Origin: Pseudomonadota bacterium
Lineage (GTDB): Bacteria > Pseudomonadota > Alphaproteobacteria > Dongiales > Dongiaceae
DNA: 64,000 bases
NCBI GenBank assembly: GCA_021792365.1
Contig: JAJYUT010000002.1
Coordinates: 640,313-704,312, forward strand
Reading direction: 5' to 3'
Numbering within the stretch: position 1 is the stretch's first letter; every line of letters starts with the position of its first letter. The notes under the pieces are model-generated. The model had not been told where the DNA came from and searched no databases. It worked only from the letters and a program-made list of their open reading frames with translations. Both the position numbers and the translations under genes were made by a program. Shown here piece by piece: positions 1 through 7,789 of the stretch.

Positions 1-492
1 CCCGAGCAGGAAGTCGTTGATGCGCAACGCCAGCGACAGCATCTCGTCGATGTCTTGCGGCGTCGCCCAGCCGAAAGCGGTGATGTGCTCCTCCGAGACC
101 ATCGGGTCGGCCAGCTCGTCGGACTTGTAATAGTACTCGATGATCGAGCGCGGGAGCTGCGTGCCCTCCGGTATCCCGAAGCGCTTGGCGAGCGAGCCGG
201 CCACCACGTTGCGCACGACGACCTCGAGCGGGATGATCTCCACCTCGCGCACGAGTTGCTCCCGCATGTTGAGGCGGCGCACGAAATGCGTCGGCACCCC
301 GATCTCGCCCAGCTTCACCATCAGGTATTCGGAGATACGGTTATTGAGGACGCCCTTTCCGGTGATCGTCCCCTTCTTCTGGTTGTTGAAAGCCGTCGCG
401 TCGTCCTTGAAATACTGGACCAGGGTCCCAGGCTCCGGACCTTCGAACAAGACCTTCGCCTTGCCTTCGTAAATGCGCCGGCGACGGGTCAT
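1..492 (-). CDS. purC: SAICAR synthetase PurC, 5' part (runs off window start)
   Basis: Phosphoribosylaminoimidazole-succinocarboxamide synthase joins CAIR and aspartate in purine synthesis (cytosol). The 164 codons present begin [16 protein letters not shown] and include the family hallmarks IYEGKAK, LNNRIS and [16 protein letters not shown] (about residues 93-108). The 3' end lies beyond base 1, so the protein is incomplete here only because the window cuts it. In many alphaproteobacteria purB, a DUF1476 gene and purC are close together; here DUF1476 and purB lie 4-7 kb away with an insertion between. Start is the ATG at 490-492. Confidence 0.93.
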   Translation of the reverse strand, partial: MTRRRRIYEGKAKVLFEGPEPGTLVQYFKDDATAFNNQKKGTITGKGVLNNRISEYLMVKLGEIGVPTHFVRRLNMREQLVREVEIIPLEVVVRNVVAGSLAKRFGIPEGTQLPRSIIEYYYKSDELADPMVSEEHITAFGWATPQDIDEMLSLALRINDFLLG

Positions 493-635
493 CCGGGGCT
501 CTCCAATTCTGAAAAAGCGCGCCAACCAAGGGGGCCGAGGTCGGAATCGGCACCCTTCTAGCAGGGGACCCCTGGAAACTCAATCGATCTCGCAGGTGCA
601 GCGCGACTCGCGCGGGGCAAAATTCCGCTTTAAGA

Positions 636-1607
636 TCAGGCGCTTGACGTCGCCACAAGGATCGACAGCTCGGCCAAAAACAGCAACCCACCTATGATCA
701 GGATGAGGAGCGGGCCGAGCAGCCCGAGCCAACGGGCCGCGTTGCCGCGATTGGGCAGGCGAATGGCGACCTGATGCCGCAGCGCCATGCTGGCCAGCCC
801 CAGCCCCGCCAGGGTCAAGGCCATGCCCATGGCAATGGCCAGCACCATTACCACGCCGCTGGCCAGGATGCCGTTCGCGAAGGCGAAGGTGAGGATGAGG
901 ATGGCGCCGGAGCACGGTACGAAGCCGGCCGCCACCGCCAGCAGGCGTCGGTGCCCCGCCCCGCCGTCGTGATGGCCGCCGTGGTGATGGTGGTCGTGAT
1001 CGTGGCCGCAATGGTGATGTCCACCGGTGCCGCGCAGGCGCCGCCATGCGGCGACCAGCATCCCGCCGCCGACCAGCGCGATCGCGCCGAAGCTGACCAG
1101 GCGAATCCAGTGGTTCTGCTCGACCGGCGAGATCATGGTGCGCGCCAGGATCCAGTGCGCGGCCAGCGCGACCACGATGGCGCCGAGCACGTGGCTGACA
1201 GCGATCCAGCTTGCCATGCCGACCCCGTGGATCGGCCGCGCCCGGTTGCCGATGAAATAGCCGACCACGACCGTCTTGCCGTGCCCCACCGCCAGGGTGT
1301 GGAACGCGCCATAGAGAAATGCGGCGAGAATCCCGGCCAGCAGCGCGGCGGAACCTTCGCCGCGCCGGATCGCGCCGAGCTGCCGGTTGAGTTGGCGGCT
1401 GAGGTCGCGCTCGGCGCGCACCACGAAGCCCGCAGCCTGCCGCCAGAGCGATGGCGACACTGGGGGCTGGGCCGCCGCGGATGGTTCGCCGGCCGGAGCC
1501 GGGAACAGAGGCGCGGGCTGCTGCTGCGCTTGGATCGCGGCCGGCCAGGCCAGCAGGGCCGCAAGCAGCGCAAGCAGCGCCAAGATGTGCCGCGCCCTCA
1601 GCGGCAT
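636..1607 (-). CDS. zevB: NicO-family metal permease, ZevB-like
   Basis: Inner-membrane permease of the NicO/RcnA superfamily (COG2215 type), 323 aa. A signal-like hydrophobic segment lies at residues 8-27, followed by several membrane segments. The family signature HTLAVGHGK is at residues 103-111, and a His-rich loop (about 197-219, many HH and HDH) probably binds metal. It overlaps the preceding DUF1007 gene by 10 bases and is last of four genes behind a Zur operator. Haemophilus influenzae ZevA/ZevB is a DUF1007 plus NicO pair required for zinc acquisition, so zinc is the likeliest substrate; nickel or cobalt cannot be excluded from sequence alone. Confidence 0.82.
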   Translation of the reverse strand: MPLRARHILALLALLAALLAWPAAIQAQQQPAPLFPAPAGEPSAAAQPPVSPSLWRQAAGFVVRAERDLSRQLNRQLGAIRRGEGSAALLAGILAAFLYGAFHTLAVGHGKTVVVGYFIGNRARPIHGVGMASWIAVSHVLGAIVVALAAHWILARTMISPVEQNHWIRLVSFGAIALVGGGMLVAAWRRLRGTGGHHHCGHDHDHHHHGGHHDGGAGHRRLLAVAAGFVPCSGAILILTFAFANGILASGVVMVLAIAMGMALTLAGLGLASMALRHQVAIRLPNRGNAARWLGLLGPLLILIIGGLLFLAELSILVATSSA

Positions 1608-2197
1608 TGGATCGAGATCTCCTGCGGGATGACGAAACCGCCGAAATAAGCGCTCTCGGTATCGTCACGCAGCATGGCGCCGCACGGAACGCCTTCCGCA
1701 TTCTCGAGCATCACGGGATCCTGCTGCGCAAGATCGATCGCCACGTAGTATTCCCGGTCGTAGACCTCGGCCGCGAGCGCCGCGTTGCGGGGATCGACCG
1801 GCTCGGGCAGCGGGACCGTCATCCGGAACGTGACGATGCGGTTCTCGTCCGCGCTGGCGACGAACGCCGTCGGTGCGATTGGGTCGAGTTGCCTGCCGTC
1901 GACGAAGATGTAGGTGAAGTAGTGGAACATCGCGAGATTGGGCAACACGCCTTCGCCGACGGCAGTGCTTTCCCATCCATCAAACACGCCATCGCCGTCC
2001 GCATCGAACTGGCTTAGCAGGCTATCGCTGAAGACGTCGTCGAACACCCAGTCGAGGCGCAGCGCCGTCACCTTTCCGGCCTCGAACACGAAGGTGACCC
2101 TGTTGTCGATGAAGACGTGCGGATGGGCTTGCGCGGGCTCTGCGGCGGACAGCACGGCGGTGAGCAGCGCGCAGGCGGCGGCAGCGCGTCGCTTCAA
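1598..2197 (-). CDS. zevA: DUF1007 periplasmic protein, ZevA-like
   Basis: Secreted DUF1007 protein, 199 aa from a TTG start whose bases overlap the stop of the upstream 101-aa gene; the same frame is open to an ATG at 2278, but that start would put 81 more bases inside the neighbour and displace the signal peptide. From the TTG the product has a clean signal peptide (KRRAAAACALLTAVLSA, cleavage near AQA-HPHVF). The mature N terminus HPHVFIDN is typical of DUF1007 and offers two His for metal. An acidic DADGDGVFDGWE stretch resembles a calcium-binding loop. Its partner downstream is the NicO permease; together they look like ZevA-ZevB of Haemophilus. Confidence 0.8.
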   Translation of the reverse strand: MKRRAAAACALLTAVLSAAEPAQAHPHVFIDNRVTFVFEAGKVTALRLDWVFDDVFSDSLLSQFDADGDGVFDGWESTAVGEGVLPNLAMFHYFTYIFVDGRQLDPIAPTAFVASADENRIVTFRMTVPLPEPVDPRNAALAAEVYDREYYVAIDLAQQDPVMLENAEGVPCGAMLRDDTESAYFGGFVIPQEISIQCR

Positions 2198-2499
2198 TTC
2201 GCGGCGTCCGCAGTGACTGCGAACGTGCAGCCGCAGGTCGGGCAGCCGACCCGCTCGCTGGCGCCGGGCGGCAGCCACCCTTTTGCGATCCGCTGCACGA
2301 GCGCCTGACGTGCGCCGGCAATGAGGGCCGCGTGATTCTCCGGCGCGCCGCCGGGCGCGGCGCGGCAGGCCGCAGCGATGGCGGCAGCCTGGTCGGGCGT
2401 CAGGTCTTCAAAGTACCAGGCGAAGGCACGGTTCGACAGAAAGCCGAAGCCGGCCGCCCCGGCCACCAGTCCCAGCAAGAGTTCCCGGCGGGTGTTCAT
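2194..2499 (-). CDS. Small exported protein with CxxCxC motif in zinc operon
   Basis: A 101-aa protein not assigned to a named family. The N terminus MNTRRELLLGLVAGAAG is a twin-arginine-like or Sec leader, followed by a short helical region and a C-terminal CPTCGC motif (Cys86, Cys89, Cys91; another Cys at 45). It sits between znuA and zevA, 35 bases after znuA and overlapping zevA by four bases, so it is almost certainly co-transcribed under Zur. The Cys cluster and context suggest a periplasmic zinc-binding accessory protein; this is inference. It is a good candidate for an undescribed component of this type of zinc importer. Confidence 0.72.
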   Translation of the reverse strand: MNTRRELLLGLVAGAAGFGFLSNRAFAWYFEDLTPDQAAAIAAACRAAPGGAPENHAALIAGARQALVQRIAKGWLPPGASERVGCPTCGCTFAVTADAAN

Positions 2500-2534
2500 C
2501 CTTGCGCTCCGCGTTGAACGGCGCGGAGTCTACG

Positions 2535-3536
2535 TCACTGCATGGCAGCGAGCAATTGCTTCGCGTTGTGGCGCACGAGCGACAGATAGTCCGGCGCCGG
2601 GCCAGTGGACTCCGACAGCGCATCGGCGTAGAGCGCGCCGCCCATCTTGACACCGGATTCCTCCGCCACCGTTTCCGCCAGACGCGGATCCGTCATGTTC
2701 TCCAGGAAGATGGCCGTCACATGCCCGTCGCGCGCCTGGCGCACGATCTTCGCCAGGTCTTCGGCGGAAGCTTCGGCCTCCGTACTGACGCCCTGGACCG
2801 ACGCGAACTCGATGCCATAGGCCCGGCCGAAATAGTGGAAGGCATCGTGGGAAGTGAGAACGCGCCGACGCTCCTTGGGGATTGCCGCGAACGCGCTCTT
2901 CAACTCCTCATCGAGCGCAGCCATCTCGGCGATCAGCGCATCGGCGTTCGCCGTGAAATCGGCGGCATGAGCGGGCGCCGCTTCCGACAGGCCCTGCGCG
3001 ATATTGGCCGCATAGATCTGCGCATTGGCGAGATCCTGGAAGGCGTGCGGATCGACCGGACCATGATCGTGGTCATGGCCCTCCTCGCCCTCATGCGCCT
3101 CCTCGGCATGCGCGTGTTCTCCGTGGGCATGTTCCTCGTCGGCGTGCTCGTCGTGCGCCTCGTCGTCGTGGTGCTCGTGATCCTCCGCTTCGGTGGCCAG
3201 AGGCGTAACGCCGGCGCTCGCCTCGATGACCTTGCCCTGGAAGCCCGACGATTCCTCGAGGCGATGCAGCCATGGCTCGAAATCCAGGCCATTGGCGACC
3301 AGCACGGCGGCCTTCGCCAGCGTCGTGGACTCACGGGGCCCCGGCTGGAGCACGTGAGCGTCGCCGTCCGGGCCGACCAGCGTCAGAACCTCGACATGCT
3401 CGCCGCCGATTCGCTGGGCGAGATCGCCGAGAATGGAAAAGGTCGCCACCACCGGCAGCCGGTCCTGGGCCCCGGCTGCTTCGGAAATGACCGTCAAAAC
3501 CGCCAGGAACCCCGCCAGCCACATCCAACGACGCAT
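2535..3536 (-). CDS. znuA: Zinc ABC-type substrate-binding protein ZnuA
   Basis: Periplasmic high-affinity zinc-binding protein of the cluster A-I family, 333 aa. Signal peptide at residues 1-23 (cleavage near AGA-QD). Expected ligands are visible: His61 in GDAHVLQP, His164 in VDPHAFQD, and the His of TSHDAFHYFG. A long acidic His-rich loop (about residues 117-158, HDH/HEH/HAH repeats) is typical of ZnuA and may sense or collect zinc. Start is the ATG at 3534-3536, preceded by AGAAGGAG; longer upstream open frame runs through the neighbouring gene and is not coding. A Zur operator lies 17 bases upstream. No znuB or znuC is present in the window. Confidence 0.93.
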   Translation of the reverse strand: MRRWMWLAGFLAVLTVISEAAGAQDRLPVVATFSILGDLAQRIGGEHVEVLTLVGPDGDAHVLQPGPRESTTLAKAAVLVANGLDFEPWLHRLEESSGFQGKVIEASAGVTPLATEAEDHEHHDDEAHDEHADEEHAHGEHAHAEEAHEGEEGHDHDHGPVDPHAFQDLANAQIYAANIAQGLSEAAPAHAADFTANADALIAEMAALDEELKSAFAAIPKERRRVLTSHDAFHYFGRAYGIEFASVQGVSTEAEASAEDLAKIVRQARDGHVTAIFLENMTDPRLAETVAEESGVKMGGALYADALSESTGPAPDYLSLVRHNAKQLLAAMQ

Positions 3537-3553
3537 CGCCGCTCCTTCTCGCA

Positions 3554-3570
3554 ATGTTATAATATAACAT
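3554..3570 (-). promoter_or_regulatory. Zur operator upstream of znuA
   Basis: ATGTTATAATATAACAT is a perfect 8+1+8 inverted repeat (ATGTTATA / TATAACAT) and matches the enterobacterial Zur core GTTATANTATAAC. It lies directly before the znuA ribosome-binding site, where Zn-Zur binding would block transcription of znuA and the three genes after it. The sequence match is direct; binding is inferred. Confidence 0.88.
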
Positions 3571-3607
3571 ACACAGGCCGCGATGCGGCGCAAGAGGATT
3601 GCGTGCG

Positions 3608-4357
3608 CTAGAGTTCGACGTCCTGCCAGGCGCTGCTCTTGTCCGGCCGGCCGCCGACGAACTTCCAGACGGGGCGGCGTGCGGCGAATTGCGGCGCGGG
3701 CAAGGCGATCAGCGACGAGGAAACCGTGCCGAAGCCGGTGTTCGAGACGATGTTCATGGCGTCGAAGACCGTGCCGGCGGGATCGTGGCTGCGATCGCAC
3801 AGCACCTCCTGCCACGCGCTCCAATCGCCGATTTCGGGATCGGGCACTTTCGCTTCCTTCCAGCGCGGCAGGTACCAGCGGATGCGCTTGCTGGTGAGGT
3901 CGTTGCGGTCCGACGCCGTGATCATCGAGAGACCCGGTGGCAGCACCTCCACCTCGACCTGGGTGCCCATATTGCGCAGCCAGAACGCATCCCGGTTGTC
4001 GCACACGACCATGTTGAAGGGACGAAAGGCGTGCGCGTCGAGTTGGCGCAACATCTCCACCGCGTCGGCAGCGTCGGGAAAATCGAGGGCATCGAGCACC
4101 AGTTCGCCGCGACTGCGCTTGCCGGGCTGCGGGCCCAGCGTGTTGCGCCGGTTGAGGACGCCCGCCACGAGTCCCGCATCGTTGATGCCGAGCCACGAGC
4201 CGCCGGCGAGATCGTCGCGTCCGGCGGTCACGTCGGCCCGGTCCGGCCAATGGCGCGCGGGCGGCGACCAGGGTCGGTCGGCCATCTCGTCTCGATTGCT
4301 GGCCCACAGCAGAGGCCAGTCGTGGCCGGGCCGGTAGAGCACTATGACGGAACACAT
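3608..4357 (-). CDS. NRDE-family (TANGO2-like) protein
   Basis: A 249-aa cytosolic protein of the NRDE/TANGO2 family. The signature Asn-Arg-Asp-Glu is in LLWASNRDE near residue 23, after the conserved MC start (Cys2 is common at this position in the family, which has an Ntn-hydrolase-like N terminus). GGSWLGIND and VLNRRN are further conserved blocks. The biochemical role of bacterial members is not established; TANGO2 homologues are linked to haem or lipid handling. It precedes znuA on the same strand but has its own end 72 bases upstream, with the Zur operator between, so it is probably not part of the zinc operon. Confidence 0.85.
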   Translation of the reverse strand: MCSVIVLYRPGHDWPLLWASNRDEMADRPWSPPARHWPDRADVTAGRDDLAGGSWLGINDAGLVAGVLNRRNTLGPQPGKRSRGELVLDALDFPDAADAVEMLRQLDAHAFRPFNMVVCDNRDAFWLRNMGTQVEVEVLPPGLSMITASDRNDLTSKRIRWYLPRWKEAKVPDPEIGDWSAWQEVLCDRSHDPAGTVFDAMNIVSNTGFGTVSSSLIALPAPQFAARRPVWKFVGGRPDKSSAWQDVEL

Positions 4358-4436
4358 GGGCGGCGCGGTTAACCTTGACGGGGACCTGCCCCGCGACCAT
4401 CTTAGGCCGTATGTGCATCAAGGGGCTAGCATTCAG

Positions 4437-4769
4437 ATGACCACATTCGACGAGCGCGAGAGCAGCTTCGAGGCCAAGTTCAAGCACGACAAGGAGCTGC
4501 AGTTCAGGGTGAACAACCGCCGCAACAAGCTGCTGGGCCTGTGGGCGGCAAACCTGCTGGGCATTCACGGCGCCGACGCGGAGAGCTACGCCAAGGAAGT
4601 GGTCAAGTCTGATTTCGCCACCCCCGGCGACCATGACGTGCTTCAGAAGGTCCTTGCTGACTTCAAGGCCAAGAACGTAGAGATGAGCGAGCATCGTTTG
4701 CGCAAGCAGATGGATGATCTCATGAAGATCGCCGCCGACCAGATCCGCACGGAAGTGAAGAGCGACTGA
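4437..4769 (+). CDS. DUF1476 protein, F1-ATPase inhibitor zeta subunit
   Basis: A 110-aa alphaproteobacterial zeta-type protein; in Paracoccus the zeta subunit binds F1 and blocks reverse rotation (ATP hydrolysis). The start MTTFDERESSFEAKFKHDKELQF and the core RRNKLLGLWAA are typical. The N terminus is predicted as the inhibitory helix, and the rest as a four-helix bundle. Start is the ATG at 4437; earlier in-frame Met codons give a tail without family similarity. It is divergent from the NRDE gene and convergent with the desaturase. Its position between purB and purC is usual in this class. Confidence 0.9.
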   Translation: MTTFDERESSFEAKFKHDKELQFRVNNRRNKLLGLWAANLLGIHGADAESYAKEVVKSDFATPGDHDVLQKVLADFKAKNVEMSEHRLRKQMDDLMKIAADQIRTEVKSD

Positions 4770-4776
4770 GCCGGCC

Positions 4777-5694
4777 CTACAGAGGCTTCCCCAGCCTCAT
4801 CGCCTGCCAGATCCCCGCTAAGGCCGCGCGGTAGCCCGGCGCCGTCGTCCGCAGTCTGTCGCGGACGAGCAGGTTCGCCCGCGGCAAAGCATGGAACGGG
4901 ATCGAGGGCCAGGCGTGATGCTCGGCATGGAACGGCATGTTCCAGGCGAGGAAGCGCACCAGCGCGTTGGTGTAGGTGGTGCGCGAGTTCTCCAGCATGT
5001 CGCGGCTACGCGGGCATGCGGAATGCTCCGCCAGCAGATAGAGCCGCAGCACCGGCTGACCCAACAGCGCTGGGATAACCCAATACCACAGCAGGGCGGC
5101 GCTGCCGGCCGCGATCGAGCCGGCCAGTGCGATGGCGTAGATCGCAAGCACCCAGCGCGCCTCCAGAATGACGCCGCGGCGCACGCGATCGGTGGCATAG
5201 ACCGGCTCGCGCAGGATGCCTGCCGCGCGCTGGAACAATCCGCGGAACCCCGCGATCCAGTATGGCATGCCCGTCACGCACCATAGGAACTGCCGGACGC
5301 TGGCTGGCTTGGGCACGGCAAGCTCCGGATCAGTGTCTTCCTGCGTGAACCGGTGATGCGCGAAGTGGAAGGCGCGGAAATACTCCCGCGGCAGGACCAG
5401 CAGCACGCCGATGACGAACGCCACCGCGTCGTTCAGCGCACGGCTGCGGAAGGCGGTGCGGTGGATGCTTTCGTGCAGCGGCGCGAACAGGAATATCAGC
5501 ACGACGCCATGGGCGAACAGCGCCGGCCAGAGCCAGATCATGCCGAATGACTGATGGATGAGCGCGCCGGTCGCGATCAGCAGCGCGACGTGCCCGCCGA
5601 GCCGCAGCAGCCCGGGCGCATCGCGGCGCTCGGACACGCGTTTCAACTCGTTCCGTCCGATCAAATCCGTCGCGACGTGTGCCCAATCATTCAC
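4777..5694 (-). CDS. Membrane fatty-acid desaturase family protein
   Basis: Integral membrane di-iron oxygenase of the desaturase/hydroxylase superfamily, 305 aa. The three His boxes are present: HESIHR, HFAHHRFT and HAEHHAWP, spaced as in acyl-lipid desaturases, with hydrophobic segments between. The His-box pattern shows the class but not the substrate (fatty acyl, sphingolipid or carotenoid). It lies 68 bases after purB on the same strand and converges with the DUF1476 gene, with only seven bases between stops. Confidence 0.85.
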   Translation of the reverse strand: MNDWAHVATDLIGRNELKRVSERRDAPGLLRLGGHVALLIATGALIHQSFGMIWLWPALFAHGVVLIFLFAPLHESIHRTAFRSRALNDAVAFVIGVLLVLPREYFRAFHFAHHRFTQEDTDPELAVPKPASVRQFLWCVTGMPYWIAGFRGLFQRAAGILREPVYATDRVRRGVILEARWVLAIYAIALAGSIAAGSAALLWYWVIPALLGQPVLRLYLLAEHSACPRSRDMLENSRTTYTNALVRFLAWNMPFHAEHHAWPSIPFHALPRANLLVRDRLRTTAPGYRAALAGIWQAMRLGKPL

Positions 5695-5762
5695 GGCGCG
5701 ATCGCCATAGGCGGAAGCTTCCTAGATCGTGACTGGTTGATCGGTCCATCGGCGGCCACGCT

Positions 5763-7055
5763 CTATTGGAAGACTCTGGCAAAGATCGTGTCCACATGCT
5801 TGGTGTGATAGGCAAGATCGAAGCACGCCTCGATCTCCGCCGGCTTGAGGCGCTGTGTCACCTCCGGATCGCCTTTCAGCTCGGCCAGGAAGTCCTTGCC
5901 CTCCAGCCACACCTTCATCGCGTTGCGCTGCACCAGCCTGTAGGAATCCTCGCGGCTGACCCCCGCCTGGGTCAAGGCCAGCAGCACGCGCTGCGAATGG
6001 ACAAGACCGCCATACGTCTCCAGGTTCTTCGCCATCGCCTCCGGATAGACGATGAGCTTGTCGATAACGCCGGCAAGACGCACCAGCGCGAAGTCGAGCG
6101 CAATGGTGGCGTCGGGGCCGAACACCCGCTCCACGGCGGAATGCGAGATGTCGCGCTCATGCCACAAAGCTACGTTCTCCAGCGCCGGCGTCACCGCCGC
6201 CCGCACGATACGCGCGAGGCCGGTCAGGTTCTCCGTCAGCACCGGATTGCGCTTGTGCGGCATGGCGGAGGAACCCTTCTGGCCCGGCGAGAAGTACTCC
6301 TCCGCCTCGCGCATCTCAGAGCGCTGCAGGTGCCGGATCTCGATCGCGAGGTTCTCGATCGACGAGGCGATCACGCCGAGGGTCGCGAAGAACATCGCGT
6401 GCCGGTCGCGCGGAATGACCTGGGTGGAGACCGGCTCGATCTTGAGGCCGAGCTTCGCGGCGACATGCGCCTCCACCTTCGGATCGATATTAGCGAAGGT
6501 GCCGACCGCGCCGGAGATGGCGCAGGTCGCGACCTCATCGCGCGCGGCGATCAGGCGCCGCCTCGCCCGGTCGAAAGCCGCGTAGTGGCCGGCGAGCTTG
6601 AGGCCGAAGGTGGTCGGCTCGGCATGGATGCCGTGGCTGCGGCCGATGGTCGGCGTCATCTTGTGCTCGAGCGCCCGCTTCTTCAGGGCGGCGAGCACCA
6701 GGTCGAGATCCTTCAGCAGCAGGTCCGATGCCTGCTTCAACTGGACGGAGAGGCAGGTGTCGAGCACGTCGGACGAGGTCATGCCCTGGTGCACGAAGCG
6801 CGCGGAAGGGCCGACATGCTCGGCAAGGTTGGTCAGGAACGCGATGACGTCATGCTTGGTCTCGCGCTCGATCTCGTCGATGCGCGCGATCTCCCACTTG
6901 CCCTTGGCCCACACCTCCTCGGCTGCCTTCTTCGGGATCACGCCCAGCTCCGCCTGCGCATCGCAGGCATGCGCCTCGATCTCGAACCAGATGCGGAATC
7001 GGTTCTCCGGCTCCCAGATCTGGGCCATTTCGGGGCGGGAATAACGTGGAATCAT
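5763..7055 (-). CDS. purB: Adenylosuccinate lyase PurB
   Basis: Splits SAICAR to AICAR and adenylosuccinate to AMP, each with release of fumarate (cytosolic homotetramer). At 430 aa it has the expected length. The fumarase/aspartase signature GSSAMPHKRNP is intact, as is the GRSHGIHAEPTTFG block with the catalytic His and the MTSSDVLDT block. Start is the ATG at 7053-7055 (MIPRYSRPEM), the usual N terminus; upstream in-frame Met codons would add an unrelated tail. Confidence 0.96.
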   Translation of the reverse strand: MIPRYSRPEMAQIWEPENRFRIWFEIEAHACDAQAELGVIPKKAAEEVWAKGKWEIARIDEIERETKHDVIAFLTNLAEHVGPSARFVHQGMTSSDVLDTCLSVQLKQASDLLLKDLDLVLAALKKRALEHKMTPTIGRSHGIHAEPTTFGLKLAGHYAAFDRARRRLIAARDEVATCAISGAVGTFANIDPKVEAHVAAKLGLKIEPVSTQVIPRDRHAMFFATLGVIASSIENLAIEIRHLQRSEMREAEEYFSPGQKGSSAMPHKRNPVLTENLTGLARIVRAAVTPALENVALWHERDISHSAVERVFGPDATIALDFALVRLAGVIDKLIVYPEAMAKNLETYGGLVHSQRVLLALTQAGVSREDSYRLVQRNAMKVWLEGKDFLAELKGDPEVTQRLKPAEIEACFDLAYHTKHVDTIFARVFQ

Positions 7056-7221
7056 CGAAATCAAGCCTCGGCCAGCAGCGGATGGAATGTCGCCGGTAAA
7101 CGAACCGGCAGCCTCGCCCTTGTCAATGGGAATTGTGGCCGCCACGGCCCGCAATCCATGGCGGAACTCCTCGCCGCGCGCTTAGAGTGCGACATCCTGG
7201 GCCATACTGGGAGTCGCGGAC

Positions 7222-7785
7222 TTGAGAACCTTGCTGGTATTCGCCCATCCGCGTCGGTCATCCCTCACCGGCCACGTCGCCGATGCCTTCGCCGCGGCGG
7301 CAGCCGCCAATGGTCACGCATTCGAATGGGCGGATCTGGCGCGGGAGAGGTTCGATCCCGTCCTGCGCGAAGCGGACGAACCCGAATGGGACGACCCGGA
7401 CAAGATCTACTCCGAGGAGGTCCGGTGCGAGATGCGGCGCGTCGAGCGCAACGAAGCGACGGTCATGGTCTTTCCGGTCTATTGGTGGTCGGTGCCAGCG
7501 CTGCTGAAAGGCTGGATAGACCGTGTCTGGAACAACGGCTGGGCCTATGGCGCGCGCAGGTTCCCGCAGAGGCGGGTCTGGATGATCGGTGTCGCCGGCG
7601 GCACCGAAAGCGGCTTCGCCAAGCGCGGATACGACAATGCCATGCGGACCCAGCTCGATGTAGGTGTCCTGGATTATTGCGGCGTTGCCGAGCGCAGGCT
7701 GGAACTGCTGTACGGCTCCATCGAAGGCGAGCCCTACCCGGCAGAAATCCTAGCCAAGGCGCAAGCCCTCGGCCAGGCGTTTTGA
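7222..7785 (+). CDS. Flavodoxin-fold NAD(P)H oxidoreductase
   Basis: A 187-aa flavodoxin-like protein of the NQO/MdaB group, predicted to reduce quinones or similar acceptors with FMN or FAD. The strand-1 and phosphate loop LLVFAHPRRSSLTG and the FPVYWWSVPALLKGWIDRVW block are characteristic. Start is a TTG at 7222 directly before RTLLVFAHP; no closer ATG gives a complete first strand. It is monocistronic and converges with the HPP-CBS gene, leaving four bases between stops. Confidence 0.85.
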   Translation: MRTLLVFAHPRRSSLTGHVADAFAAAAAANGHAFEWADLARERFDPVLREADEPEWDDPDKIYSEEVRCEMRRVERNEATVMVFPVYWWSVPALLKGWIDRVWNNGWAYGARRFPQRRVWMIGVAGGTESGFAKRGYDNAMRTQLDVGVLDYCGVAERRLELLYGSIEGEPYPAEILAKAQALGQAF

Positions 7786-7789
7786 CACT

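Noticed and set aside
3537-4694. Upstream extension of the znuA frame by more than 380 codons on the minus strand
   Set aside because: It runs antisense to DUF1476 and out of frame through the NRDE gene, and would place the ZnuA signal peptide in the middle. The ATG at 3536 with its ribosome-binding site and the Zur operator marks the true start.
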